From positions 53,548-117,547 of the forward strand of contig CAZDGN010000005.1 of NCBI GenBank assembly GCA_964505265.1: 64,000 nt of DNA. The letters run 5' to 3'. The stretch is from CAILUF01 sp964505265. Its GTDB lineage: Bacteria > Pseudomonadota > Alphaproteobacteria > Rickettsiales > UBA1997. The notes beneath the pieces are model-generated. The model did not search any database. It was not told the origin of the DNA and saw nothing but the letters and a program-made list of their open reading frames with translations. Each line of letters begins with the position of its first letter. The first letter of the stretch is position 1. Of the stretch, positions 1-11,758 are shown piece by piece. Made by a program: the position numbers and the translations under genes.

Positions 1-519
1 TATACACCTTATGGCGGAGATTTACTAGAAATTGAAGTTTTAAAATTCGAAGGCAATGGTAAAATTCAAATTACCGGCCGACTTGGCGAGGTTATGAAAG
101 AATCGGCTAAGGCTTCGCTAAGCTACGTTAGATCAATTGCTAAGGATTTAAAAATTGATGCCAAAAAATTTAACAAATTTGATTTTCACATTCATGTTCC
201 AGAAGGAGCTACGCCAAAAGACGGACCTTCGGCTGGGGTCGCTTTATCGGTATGTTTGGCATCAATTTTAAGTGAGAAAAAAATCGACCGCTTTATCGCT
301 ATGACGGGTGAAATTACTTTAAGTGGCAAGGTTCTAGAAATCGGCGGACTTAAAGAAAAATTATTATCGGCACTTCGTGGTGGCATCAAAAAAGTATTAA
401 TTCCAAAAGCCAATATCAAAGATCTCGAGGAAATGCCCAAGGAGGTTCTCGATAATTTAAAAATTATTCCAATCAACACGATAAATGAAGCCCTCAAAGA
501 ATGTTTAATAAATAAATAA
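1..519 (+). CDS. lon: Lon protease, C-terminal part (truncated by window edge)
   Basis: C-terminal proteolytic domain of the ATP-dependent protease Lon, which degrades misfolded and regulatory proteins in the cytoplasm. The frame is open from base 1, so the ATPase part lies outside the window and only 172 residues are seen. The catalytic Ser is in DGPSAGVA (residue 77 of the fragment). The catalytic Lys is the second Lys of GGLKEK (residue 120). The Ser-Lys distance of 43 equals that of S679-K722 in E. coli Lon. The Met at base 94 is internal, not a start. The stop is 8 bases before yidC, so the two are probably co-transcribed. Confidence 0.96.
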   Translation, partial: YTPYGGDLLEIEVLKFEGNGKIQITGRLGEVMKESAKASLSYVRSIAKDLKIDAKKFNKFDFHIHVPEGATPKDGPSAGVALSVCLASILSEKKIDRFIAMTGEITLSGKVLEIGGLKEKLLSALRGGIKKVLIPKANIKDLEEMPKEVLDNLKIIPINTINEALKECLINK

Positions 520-527
520 TTTGCAAA

Positions 528-2285
528 ATGAATAAAGATAACAATAAAAATTTACTTCTAGCCACCACCCTCTCGGTTATTATAATGATTAGCTGGGCAT
601 GGTTTTACGAAAAACCGCGTATGGAAAAAATTTCTATGCAAAATAATTTGCAAGAAAAAACATCTTCAACCCAGTTAGAAAGCAATAACAAGACTGATTC
701 AACTGCAAATTCTTCGGCCAGCTTAAATAAAATATCCGACGAAGAAAAAACCCCCGTTTCTTTAAAAACTCGCCAAGAAATTATTGAAAAAGAAAATAAT
801 GAACGCATCAAAATTTCTAGCAACTCACTTCACGGCTCCATCAATTTAAGGGGTGCACGCTTTGATGATTTAACTTTGGCAAAATATTTTGTCAAGATTG
901 ATAAAAAAGAAGAGGTGGTTTTATTTTCACCAGCACAAACCAAAGATAGATATTTCGTTGATTTTGGCTTTGCCAGCTCAAATTTAAATCTAGAACTGCC
1001 AAAAAACGATACCCTCTGGCAAGCCGATTCAAATAATTTAACTCCAGAAAATCCTGTTACCTTATCTTGGACAAATTCTCAAAATATTGAATTTAAAATC
1101 AAAATTTCACTTGACGAAAATTATCTATTTACCATTTCTCAATCGGTAAAAAACAATTCTGCACAAGCTATTTCTATTGCCAATTATGGTCGCATCAATC
1201 GCTCAATTTTAAATTTAAACAAATCGGCTTACATCTTGCATGAAGGCTTGATTGGCACCTTCAATGGCATCTTAAACGAAACTACCTACGAAAAAATTCT
1301 TGAAGAAAATAATTTAAAATTCACTGATAATGGCAATTCTGGATCATGGCTTGGCATTACCGATAAATACTGGCTTAGCTCTATTATTCCAGATAAAAAA
1401 ATTTCCTTTGAAGCCAATTTTTCTCATCAATTAAAAAATCAAAATCACCTTTACAATGTTGATTTTATTGGTCAAGAACTTGCGATCAATCAAGGCGAAG
1501 AAATTTCCATCGAACAACACTTATTCGCAGGTGCCAAAAAAGTAAAAATTTTAGATTCATATAACAAGGAATTAAATTTAAAATTATTCGATAGAGCCGT
1601 TGATTTTGGCTGGTTTTACTTTTTAACCAAGCCATTTTTCTTTGTTATTGAGTTTTTATACAAAATATTTGGCAATTTCGGTTTAGCAATTCTTGGAATG
1701 ACCGTTATTGTGAAATTAGCTTTATTTCCAATGGCAAATAAATCTTACGAAGCCATCGCAAAAATGAAAAAACTGCAACCACAAATGCAAAAAATTCGCG
1801 AAAGATTTAGTGATGACAAGATGGCTTTAAACAAAGAAATGATGGAGCTTTACAAAAAAGAAAAAATCAATCCTGCCAGCGGATGCCTTCCGATCATCAT
1901 TCAAATTCCAGTATTTTTTGCTCTTTACAAAGTATTTTATGTAACTCTTGATATGCGTCATGCCGAGTTTTTTGGCTGGATAAAAGATTTATCGGCACCA
2001 GACCCAACAACTATTTTAAATTTATTTGGGCTACTTCCATTTGAAATTTCTACTAGCTTTACTCTCGGAGTTTGGCCAATTTTAATGGGGGCAACCATGA
2101 TCATACAACAACGCTTAAGCCCTCCTCCAGCCGACCCAACTCAAGCTAAAATTTTAAAATATATGCCCTACGGCTTAACTATTGTTTTGGCAACATTTCC
2201 TGCGGGCTTAGTTATTTATTGGACGTGGAGCAATTTGTTGTCAATAATTCAACAAATTTACATCAATAAAAAATTTAAGAAATAG
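528..2285 (+). CDS. yidC: Membrane protein insertase YidC
   Basis: YidC inserts proteins into the inner membrane with or without the Sec translocon and helps fold them. The 585 residues match the Gram-negative form. An N-terminal membrane anchor (about residues 9-26) is followed by a large periplasmic domain to about 350. The conserved 60KD_IMP core follows, with a hydrophobic segment near 365-400, the Lys-rich cytoplasmic loop KMKKLQPQMQKI, and further helices containing PIIIQIPVFFALYKVF and a C-terminal WSNLLSIIQQ region. It starts 8 bases after the lon stop. In many bacteria yidC lies with rpmH-rnpA; here it follows lon. Confidence 0.97.
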   Translation: MNKDNNKNLLLATTLSVIIMISWAWFYEKPRMEKISMQNNLQEKTSSTQLESNNKTDSTANSSASLNKISDEEKTPVSLKTRQEIIEKENNERIKISSNSLHGSINLRGARFDDLTLAKYFVKIDKKEEVVLFSPAQTKDRYFVDFGFASSNLNLELPKNDTLWQADSNNLTPENPVTLSWTNSQNIEFKIKISLDENYLFTISQSVKNNSAQAISIANYGRINRSILNLNKSAYILHEGLIGTFNGILNETTYEKILEENNLKFTDNGNSGSWLGITDKYWLSSIIPDKKISFEANFSHQLKNQNHLYNVDFIGQELAINQGEEISIEQHLFAGAKKVKILDSYNKELNLKLFDRAVDFGWFYFLTKPFFFVIEFLYKIFGNFGLAILGMTVIVKLALFPMANKSYEAIAKMKKLQPQMQKIRERFSDDKMALNKEMMELYKKEKINPASGCLPIIIQIPVFFALYKVFYVTLDMRHAEFFGWIKDLSAPDPTTILNLFGLLPFEISTSFTLGVWPILMGATMIIQQRLSPPPADPTQAKILKYMPYGLTIVLATFPAGLVIYWTWSNLLSIIQQIYINKKFKK

Positions 2286-2518
2286 GATTTATTTTCACCA
2301 CAAAATCAAAGTTAAATTTCAAATCTTGCTTGAAAACAAAATAAATCGTGTAATTTTTATAAAAAAATTATTTTTGAAATGCTTGCAATGCCAGCCTAAT
2401 CCTACTCTCCCCCGTAAAGTCTGGGAGCTTGGAACCGCTAGTGTTTCCATTATTTCAAAAATAGTTTTTTCAAAAATTACTTAAAAAAATGTTGGGCATA
2501 AAGCCTCGCAAAATAGTA

Positions 2519-2670
2519 AAATTTTCCTCTCATAAAATTAGCAGTGTCATCACCCTCCCCTTGCTCAGAGGGTAAAATTTTTTTTACAAAAAAATTTTGG
2601 GAGGGAGAATTGATATTTATCAAGGAAAATTTGATATTTTAAATTTATAATTTTTTAAAATTGAATTTTT
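2519..2670. repeat. 152-bp dispersed repeat, copy A (direct)
   Basis: This copy is nearly identical to 6358-6509, with the same length and only scattered mismatches. The core contains GTCATCACCCTCCCC, a short loop, then GAGGGT. A second short inverted repeat, AAAATTTT around a variable centre, and GGGAGGGAG follow. It lies 30 bases past the stop of the minus-strand membrane protein gene and could also form its terminator hairpin. The preceding bases 2286-2518 hold no ORF; a GC-richer patch at about 2390-2450 with CTCCC/GGGAG pairing is unexplained. Confidence 0.85.
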
Positions 2671-2700
2671 ATTAAATATTTATTTATCAAGTTAATAGTT

Positions 2701-5700
2701 CTAATATTCCTTTTCTATTTCAAATAAATAACCGAAGAAATTTTTGGCGAATTCAATTTCAAAAGCCTGTTTAAATACAAAAATTACATGTTGCTCTAGG
2801 AATTTTTTCTGCTCAGCTCTATCGCCTTTTTGCTTAATCCAATCAGGTTGCTTTTCTTGATCAAGTAAATTTTTGAAATATTGATTATTGTCATCAAATT
2901 CAATCAAATCTAAATAAAATTCTTTGGTAAAATTCTCATCAAATTTTTTCTCTCGTAAAATTTCATCGATTTGCGCTATTGCCGATTCTCGTTCTTTATA
3001 ATCGTCACTCATATCATATTGAATAATCGTTCCAAGTCTTGATTTATCCAGTACCATCACCCCATCCGCCTTATCACTATAATAATTGTAAACAGGAATT
3101 TCATATGGTTTATTTTCAACAAAAATTTCATAAAAACCAATCTGCTCTTTATTATATTTTTGCGGATATAATTTTTTGTCTTCATCATTCAAGGATTTAA
3201 AATTATTGTTATAAAATGTGCGCTTCTTCAATTCCCTTGTTAATTCATAAGGATTTGATAATAATATTATTACAGCATCTTTTATATTTGGAATTTGCAA
3301 AATAATATTATGGAACTTATTGAGATCAATTTTTTGGGATTCTGGCTTAATTTTGTTAATTATTTCATTCGTAATTAATCTATTTTCGGATTTAGCCATT
3401 TCTTCACCAATAGCCCTCCCAATATCAGTGCTTATTTTCGAATCTTTAATAAATGGCTCTTTATCGTAAATTGGATTTATTATTAAAATTTTATTAGGCT
3501 TAACATCTTTACTAGGAATGTTTATTTGAAATATTTTTGTGTTTTTAATATTATTTATTTTATAATATCCTTCAATTAAATCGTTTTTGCATATTTTAAT
3601 TAAATCTTGGTCAGCTTTATTGTTTTTGATAAGATATTCCTTTTTATTCTTTAAATGAGATTTTATTTCATTTAATTTACGATTTAATTCATCAATATTT
3701 TCTTTAATTTTTTCTACTTTGCATTCTCTAAGCAATTTAAGAATTAAATTATCAAAAGCCACTTTAGTTTTTTGTTTTTTTGAATTGTGAATTATAATTT
3801 CAAAATTATTTTCAAAGTTTGATTTTAGGTTTTCTAAAATTTTTATAATATCATCAAAAAACCAATCCTTTTGCTCACCAATTATTTGAGAAATTTCTTG
3901 AATAATTTTTACCGATAGAAAATTAAAGTATTCGGGATTCATTAATAAAATAAATATAAAAAAATTATAAATTATTTCATTGGAATTCTTTTTTTGATCG
4001 TCATCAAAATTATAATCAAAATCATCATAATCCTTATTAACATCTACTTTAAATGAATATTTATCAATCCCAGCTAAATAATTGTATATTTTATCTTCTT
4101 TTATATTGCAAAATATTTTAAAAAATTTTTTTCCTTTACCTTCATAATATTGCCAATTATTAGAAATTTGAATATTTAAAATCTGATTAAAATGTTTATT
4201 GATAATAACAAGAAATTTTCCAATTTTTTCTATATTATCTTCTTTATCGTCAATTTTGACCTCACATAAAATACATGCACCAATTCCATACAAAACCGCC
4301 TCTTTATATTTATATGTTTTTTGCAATATATTATCCAATTCTTGATTATATTCTAAATATTCCATAAAAGTATTTTTTAGACTCAAAAGAGTTTTATCAA
4401 AATTATTGTCATCATTATTTTCAAAACATTTCAAGGCTAAATCGCGAAAATAAATTAAAAATTCTATAGCGTAATTTTCAAAAAATTCAGGATTTATTTT
4501 ATTATTTTTATAATTGGTTAATAAATAAGAATGTGCAAATTTTTTTGGAGCTCTTCTTGATTCAATAAGCAATTTATTAGCAATGTATTGTTCATTGCTT
4601 GATAATTTATCAAGGTCTTTTTGCATCTCAAAACCCTTCTGATACATAGCTTGGTAGAAAAATAAATAATTTTGAAATGGGTTGGAGAATTGATAAATAT
4701 TTTTTTTAATAAGAATATTTTTATTAATAATTACAGCAAAAAAAATCTCTGTTTCGTAAATTAATTTTTGAAATGAAATTGAATCAATTTCTTTTGGAAT
4801 ATAATGTAAATATTGAATTAAAAATCTTTCAAAAAACATTAAATCAAATTGGATTTTTGGATTTTTTTTAATACAATCAATCAATTTTTCCAAATAAACA
4901 TTAATTACCCTCCAATCATCTTTCACTTGCAAAATTTTGCCTTCTTTAAGTTTATTTATGGCATCATCACAAAAATCTTCAAGTAAAAAAGAATATTCAT
5001 TGGAATTGGTGGCTTTTTTTCTTTGTAAATTTTCAAAAAAACTCTCCACAATTTGGTTTTCAATTTTCATTCCTTTTTCTCTAAAAAGCATTCCTATTGC
5101 AGTTAGATAAAACCTAATCACTGCAAAAATTATCAACAAAGAAACATAGCAATATAATGTCGGCTCTAAAAAAATTTTTACCCAATCATAATTTTCAAAA
5201 ACATAAACCAATAATAGCCCTAAAAGCCCTATAAAATAAAGGATGGTAAGCACTATATTATTGGTTAAACCAGTTAAATAATATTTGTCAAAATAATGCC
5301 TTTTACGAGCAATTGATTCATAGACAAAAATTGACAAAGCCATCAGAGCCGAGCCAATACCAATCATTATATCACCAAGACCACTAAGATTATCATCTAT
5401 TTTATCGCCAACCTTTTTATCTAAAATTTCTTGTTCAATTTTTTGATTTTCGCTAAATTTTTTTATTTTAATTTGTTGACTTTGATCTTGATAATAAATG
5501 GTTTGCTTTTCTGAAAAGCTGAGATTGTTGTTAAAATATGAATTAACTGAAATTGATAAAATCACACTGCTAAAAAGCATAAAAATTATTGCAAAGGCAG
5601 TTGACCTTAGCGATTGAATCTGGACACCCCAGATAAATTTTTCAAGATCTTTAAGTAAAATTATTAGCCAAATTAAATAAAAGAAAAATACAACCTCTAG

Positions 5701-6057
5701 CCATTTTAAATAAAAAAAAATTATAATATATTTATTATCGATTGAAGAAAATTTAGGTGTATAATAAATATAGCCAAAGACAGCTAGCGGATAAATAAAT
5801 ATTAATATAAAAGCAAGAAGATTCCGATATATGCTTGTTATAAATTTCACCCATTTTATTGAATATATCGAAAATAAAGCTAGAAGGCAGATGCAAATAA
5901 AACAAGCATTAGCTTCTTTATGAATAACTAGAATTTTTTGAATAAAAAATGCAGTAAAATAAATTAGAACCAAAGAAACTAATGAATCGACAATATTATC
6001 AAAACTCCTTAATTCTTTAGCCTCGCAATTCTTTATTACAAATTCCTTAAACGACAT
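2701..6057 (-). CDS. Large unrecognised polytopic membrane protein
   Basis: I do not recognise this 1118-residue protein. The first third is hydrophobic, with likely membrane helices near residues 24-40, 50-67, 79-98, 108-135, 153-171, 228-247, 265-286 and 299-318. A charged stretch lies at 175-225. From about 330 onward it is a large soluble, Lys/Asn/Ile/Glu-rich region without a nucleotide-binding or catalytic motif that I can name. Composition is even more AT-rich than in neighbouring genes. It stands alone on the minus strand between two 152-bp direct repeats, which raises the possibility of acquisition as a unit. It could be a membrane-anchored effector, sensor or defence protein; none of these is shown. 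Confidence 0.8.
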   Translation of the reverse strand: MSFKEFVIKNCEAKELRSFDNIVDSLVSLVLIYFTAFFIQKILVIHKEANACFICICLLALFSIYSIKWVKFITSIYRNLLAFILIFIYPLAVFGYIYYTPKFSSIDNKYIIIFFYLKWLEVVFFFYLIWLIILLKDLEKFIWGVQIQSLRSTAFAIIFMLFSSVILSISVNSYFNNNLSFSEKQTIYYQDQSQQIKIKKFSENQKIEQEILDKKVGDKIDDNLSGLGDIMIGIGSALMALSIFVYESIARKRHYFDKYYLTGLTNNIVLTILYFIGLLGLLLVYVFENYDWVKIFLEPTLYCYVSLLIIFAVIRFYLTAIGMLFREKGMKIENQIVESFFENLQRKKATNSNEYSFLLEDFCDDAINKLKEGKILQVKDDWRVINVYLEKLIDCIKKNPKIQFDLMFFERFLIQYLHYIPKEIDSISFQKLIYETEIFFAVIINKNILIKKNIYQFSNPFQNYLFFYQAMYQKGFEMQKDLDKLSSNEQYIANKLLIESRRAPKKFAHSYLLTNYKNNKINPEFFENYAIEFLIYFRDLALKCFENNDDNNFDKTLLSLKNTFMEYLEYNQELDNILQKTYKYKEAVLYGIGACILCEVKIDDKEDNIEKIGKFLVIINKHFNQILNIQISNNWQYYEGKGKKFFKIFCNIKEDKIYNYLAGIDKYSFKVDVNKDYDDFDYNFDDDQKKNSNEIIYNFFIFILLMNPEYFNFLSVKIIQEISQIIGEQKDWFFDDIIKILENLKSNFENNFEIIIHNSKKQKTKVAFDNLILKLLRECKVEKIKENIDELNRKLNEIKSHLKNKKEYLIKNNKADQDLIKICKNDLIEGYYKINNIKNTKIFQINIPSKDVKPNKILIINPIYDKEPFIKDSKISTDIGRAIGEEMAKSENRLITNEIINKIKPESQKIDLNKFHNIILQIPNIKDAVIILLSNPYELTRELKKRTFYNNNFKSLNDEDKKLYPQKYNKEQIGFYEIFVENKPYEIPVYNYYSDKADGVMVLDKSRLGTIIQYDMSDDYKERESAIAQIDEILREKKFDENFTKEFYLDLIEFDDNNQYFKNLLDQEKQPDWIKQKGDRAEQKKFLEQHVIFVFKQAFEIEFAKNFFGYLFEIEKEY

Positions 6058-6313
6058 TTTTCAAAAATTGGTTAAAAAATTTATTCTAAAAAACCACTTA
6101 TCCTTTGGCAATAAATTTTTGCTATTAATAATTAATTTGATGATAAAATTGCATAAATTAAAATATAACAAGACTCTATATTGCCTTTCGATTTGTATAT
6201 ACAACCAACCTTATCGGTGGCTATAAATATAGCTTAGCCAGCCTTTCCGAGAAATTTGTTTTAAGTCTTGCACCATCATCCCACTTAAAAATATAATAAT
6301 TGGTCCTCTTAAA

Positions 6314-6350
6314 CAAAATTAGCGATATCATCTCCCTCCCCATTTGCTCA
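6314..6350. repeat. Dispersed repeat, partial copy D (direct)
   Basis: A short diverged copy of the start of the 152-bp repeat: AAAATTAGCGATATCATCTC followed by CCTCCCC, a TTGCTCA loop and the AAAATTTTCCTC motif that begins copy B directly downstream. The downstream arm is missing. Confidence 0.6.
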
Positions 6351-6357
6351 ATTTTTA

Positions 6358-6509
6358 AAATTTTCCTCTGGCAAAATTAGCGGTGTCATCACCCTCCCCT
6401 TGCTCAGAGGGTAAAATTTTCTGCAGGGAAAATTTTGGGAGGGAGAATTGATATTTATCAAGGAAATTTTTGATATTTTAAATTTATAATTTTATAAAGT
6501 TGAGTTTTT
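6358..6509. repeat. 152-bp dispersed repeat, copy B (direct)
   Basis: Near-identical partner of 2519-2670 in the same orientation. It lies 300 bases upstream of the start of the membrane protein gene. It differs mainly in the small central loop (CTGCAGGGA here, TTTTTACAA in copy A). Confidence 0.85.
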
Positions 6510-6561
6510 CACTTAAGAAATTTACTTCATTAAATTAATTGTTTTAACAATATAACTTCTA

Positions 6562-6645
6562 CCCCCTCCCAAAATTTTTTTTGTTAAAAAAAATTTTACC
6601 CTCCCGCATATGGGGAGGGTGATGACACCGCTAATTTTGAAAAAA
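6562..6645. repeat. Dispersed repeat, copy C (inverted)
   Basis: Reverse-complement copy of the repeat core. It reads CCCTCCCAAAATTTT, a loop, AAAATTTTACCCTCCC, GCATAT, GGGGAGGGTGATGACACCGC, then TAATTTTG. The arms ACCCTCCC and GGGAGGGT form a strong hairpin with a small loop. Having direct, partial and inverted copies within 330 bases indicates a mobile or amplifying intergenic palindromic element. Confidence 0.8.
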
Positions 6646-6708
6646 TTTACCCTGGCATGCTAGAAGAAGGATGATAATTTAAGCTATTAAAGAAAATTAG
6701 ATAATAAA

Positions 6709-6745
6709 AAAAACGTTTAGCACTTTATTGCTAAACGGTTTTATT
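6709..6745 (-). terminator. Intrinsic terminator of the decayed 5S copy
   Basis: Read on the minus strand, AACCGTTTAGC, a short loop, then GCTAAACG runs into a T tract. It is a diverged duplicate of the working terminator at 6949-6986, with the same sequence on both sides. Confidence 0.65.
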
Positions 6746-6772
6746 ATAAATTTATGAATTGTGCCACTTATA

Positions 6773-6868
6773 AGCTTAGGCGTTGCATACTCTCGCTAAT
6801 CTTGGGCGATTAACTACCATTGGCGCGTCATGCGTTTCACTTGCGAGTTCAAAAATTAATCGAGGGTT
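6773..6868 (-). pseudogene. Truncated, decayed second copy of 5S rRNA
   Basis: Bases 6773-6850 match the 3' two thirds of the real 5S gene, including the CTACTCTCGCTAATC-type block and 36 identical bases from GATTAACTACC to TTGCGAGTTC. The upstream end (6851-6868, AAAAATTAATCGAGGGTTTT) diverges, and the first part of the 5S sequence is gone. The flank GTGCCACTTATAAGCTT and the terminator are also duplicated. This is a relic of a tandem 5S-terminator duplication. It cannot form a complete 5S fold. Confidence 0.8.
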
Positions 6869-6948
6869 TTAAATCATCGATTGTATTAAAAATCACAATA
6901 GTCTTAAACAATAAAGTGAATAAAATAAACAAAGTTGGAGAATATATA

Positions 6949-6986
6949 AAAAAACCGTTTAACATTTTACTGCTAAACGGTTTTTT
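6949..6986 (-). terminator. Intrinsic terminator of the 23S-5S operon
   Basis: On the minus strand AAACCGTTTAGCAG, a loop, then TTAAACGGTTT is followed by a run of T. It lies about 30 bases past the 5S 3' end. Confidence 0.85.
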
Positions 6987-7014
6987 ATAAATTTATGAAT
7001 TGTGCCACTTATAA

Positions 7015-7133
7015 GCTTGGCGATAACCTACTCTCGCTAATCCTAACGATTAACTACCATTGGCGCGTCATGCGTTTCACTTGCGAGTTCGGAATGTGAT
7101 CGAGTGGTTCCACACCGCTATAGTCACCAAGCC
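7015..7133 (-). rRNA. rrf: 5S ribosomal RNA
   Basis: About 118 bases on the minus strand, beginning CTTGGTGACTATAGCGGTGT and ending with GTAGGTTATCGCCAAGC. The two ends pair (GCTTGG / CCAAGC). Internal blocks such as GGAACCACTCGATC, CCGAACTCG and ATGGTAGT are characteristic of bacterial 5S. It sits about 115 bases after the 23S 3' end and is followed by an intrinsic terminator. Confidence 0.93.
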
Positions 7134-7249
7134 AACAAGTGGCACTTGATAGTTAGAAGAATATCAAAATCTCTGCGTAATCTTATAAATTACTTATGTT
7201 GTCGCTTAAACATCTTATGCGGGCTTAATACCACACATAGATTTTAAAT

Positions 7250-10018
<2,769 letters not shown>

Positions 10019-10050
10019 AAAATCTATATGCAGAATTAAATCTACATAAG
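10019..10050 (-). other. 23S processing-stem half (5' side); partner at 7225-7250
   Basis: The 5' flank of 23S on the minus strand contains CATATAGATTTTTAAATTAAG. The 3' flank contains CTTAATTTAAAATCTATGTG. These are complementary over about 20 bases with one bulge, and a further ATCTTATG / CATAAGAT match lies outside. Such flanking stems are RNase III processing substrates. The rest of 10051-10263 is untranslated leader without a supported gene. Confidence 0.6.
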
Positions 10051-10263
10051 ATATTGAGTAAGATATAAGGTTTATCTTGAGATTTTGAACTATAATTTAA
10101 TTGAATTATATTTGCATGTTTAAATTTTATGTTTTTGACCTAAAACTTAAACTGCGGTATTCTCTAACTATCAAATATTCACGATTTCAATCTATTTTTA
10201 TTTCAAAAATAAATTCCTTCAATTCTTTAATTTTTAAATTATTTAAATTTTCGAAGGGCAATA

Positions 10264-10291
10264 ATTATGCAGTCTTTTTTTTAGTTGTCAA
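10264..10291 (-). promoter_or_regulatory. Predicted promoter of the 23S-5S operon
   Basis: On the minus strand a perfect -35 TTGACA (10286-10291), a 16-base spacer and a -10 CATAAT (10264-10269). It would give a leader of roughly 240 bases before mature 23S. It is the only good sigma-70 match between the hypothetical gene at 10421 and the rRNA. Confidence 0.6.
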
Positions 10292-10420
10292 GTAGTTATA
10301 AATTTTTTTTTATAGTTTTTTTAAAACTCTTATAAACCGCCTTATATACTGGATAAATTGCAATAGGATTTTTTAAATCTGAATATTTTTTAGAAAAAAA
10401 ATTAAAAATTTATTTTCAAT

Positions 10421-11758
10421 TTATTTTGAAAATTTTAACTTATCATTATCGTAAAAATACTTCACTTCACAATTCTCCACAACCAAGTAATCATCGCACT
10501 TCTCAGCCTTTGAACATGAAATTAAGTCGATATTTTTATCATCAAAACATTCTCTTTTTAATATCTCCTTATCTTCGCGGCTCAGCTTTGCAACCTCTCC
10601 CATAAGCCCTTCAATCTGGTTTTTATTTAATGAAATAATTTTATTATATCGATAAAATTCATAATATGGAAATTCCCGATCTTTAGTTAAAAAGCCTTCA
10701 GAGCCATATTTTTGAAGATTTTCCATTGTACATCTAAATTTTCTATTACATTGCGACCTAGTAAAATCCCTTGATAGACCCTCTAATTCATCGCCAATCT
10801 TACAAATATTTAAATTGCCAATAATTTTGTTAGCCTCTTTATCTTGTTGAATATTGGCATAAAATACATTTGGCTGATATTTTGGAGTAAAAATTATAGT
10901 CTCAACCAAACCTTTAAAATTTTCTGGATTTTTTACAAAAACACTCATTTCCTTATATTCATTGGGCTTGTAAAGACGATAAAATGCTAATAATTTATCG
11001 GTAATTTGGCAATCACTTTCAACTTTTTCTTCAATACTTAAATCACCTTTGAGCAAGAATAATTCTGTCACTATACCATTTTTTATACTTAAAAAAATTT
11101 TATTATTTTTTTTGGAATTTATTAAAAAATCCCCGTTGGCAACCTTTATAAAATCTTTGTTCTTACCGTTTCCCTCATAATATTGTTCAATCACTGCTTT
11201 ATTATCGAATATTGTCAACAAACTATAATGATGATAAGCTTCACCAAAAAATTTATCGGCTCGAAAACACTCGCCAGCTGTGAGTCTATCGCAATTGTCC
11301 TTTAGCTCCGATTGAATATAATATTCACTCGAAATTTCAATATCATCTTCGCTTGGCTTTTCAATAACAGGCAAAATTTTTGGTTCTTCTTTTTTAATTT
11401 CTATGATATTTTCATTTTTTTCATTGGCTTGAGGAGTTTTTTCAACATAAATTTTTTTTATAATTTTTTTACGAATTATTTTTTTGCTTTTGGTTTTTTT
11501 AGAACTTTTATTTTTAGATTTTGTACTTGATTTGACTGACTTGCTAGGCTTTATAATTTCTGAGGTGGATTTTTTTGGTTCCTTTTTCTCCTCCACAACT
11601 TCAGATTTTTTCTCTTCCACAAATTCGGCTTTTTTTTCGTCGAGAATTACCGATTTATCTTCAGCTCTAACTGCACATGAAATAAAAAATATAAATATAA
11701 TTAACGAAGCTGGATTAATGATTTTTTTTATAGCCTTCAAGGTTTGAAATAATTGCAT
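10421..11758 (-). CDS. Lysine-rich exported or lipid-anchored hypothetical protein
   Basis: I do not recognise this protein. From ATG at 11758 it has 445 residues. The frame is open further upstream to a TTG at 11821, but that would put even more of it inside panE. The N-terminus AIKKII followed by a hydrophobic core and ISCAVRA looks like a signal peptide, with either a lipobox Cys or an AVRA cleavage site. Next comes a Lys/Glu/Ser-rich linker (about residues 35-110, many KK pairs), then a globular domain with about ten Cys, suggesting disulfides outside the cytoplasm. It overlaps the panE 3' end by 44 bases and is the last protein gene before the rRNA operon. No catalytic motif seen. Confidence 0.72.
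   Translation of the reverse strand: MQLFQTLKAIKKIINPASLIIFIFFISCAVRAEDKSVILDEKKAEFVEEKKSEVVEEKKEPKKSTSEIIKPSKSVKSSTKSKNKSSKKTKSKKIIRKKIIKKIYVEKTPQANEKNENIIEIKKEEPKILPVIEKPSEDDIEISSEYYIQSELKDNCDRLTAGECFRADKFFGEAYHHYSLLTIFDNKAVIEQYYEGNGKNKDFIKVANGDFLINSKKNNKIFLSIKNGIVTELFLLKGDLSIEEKVESDCQITDKLLAFYRLYKPNEYKEMSVFVKNPENFKGLVETIIFTPKYQPNVFYANIQQDKEANKIIGNLNICKIGDELEGLSRDFTRSQCNRKFRCTMENLQKYGSEGFLTKDREFPYYEFYRYNKIISLNKNQIEGLMGEVAKLSREDKEILKRECFDDKNIDLISCSKAEKCDDYLVVENCEVKYFYDNDKLKFSK

Noticed and set aside
2390..2450. GC-richer patch with CTACTCTCCCCC and CGCTAGTGTTTCC, faintly like a reversed 5S 3' half
   Set aside because: The match is too short and the pairing incomplete. It does not resemble the real 5S of this genome, so no RNA gene is called.
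2519..6645. CRISPR array
   Set aside because: The repeats are too long, too few, irregularly spaced and in both orientations, and there are no cas genes.
10101..10295. Plus-strand 64-residue ORF upstream of 23S
   Set aside because: It spans the rRNA leader and promoter on the other strand and has only low-complexity Phe/Lys/Ser content.
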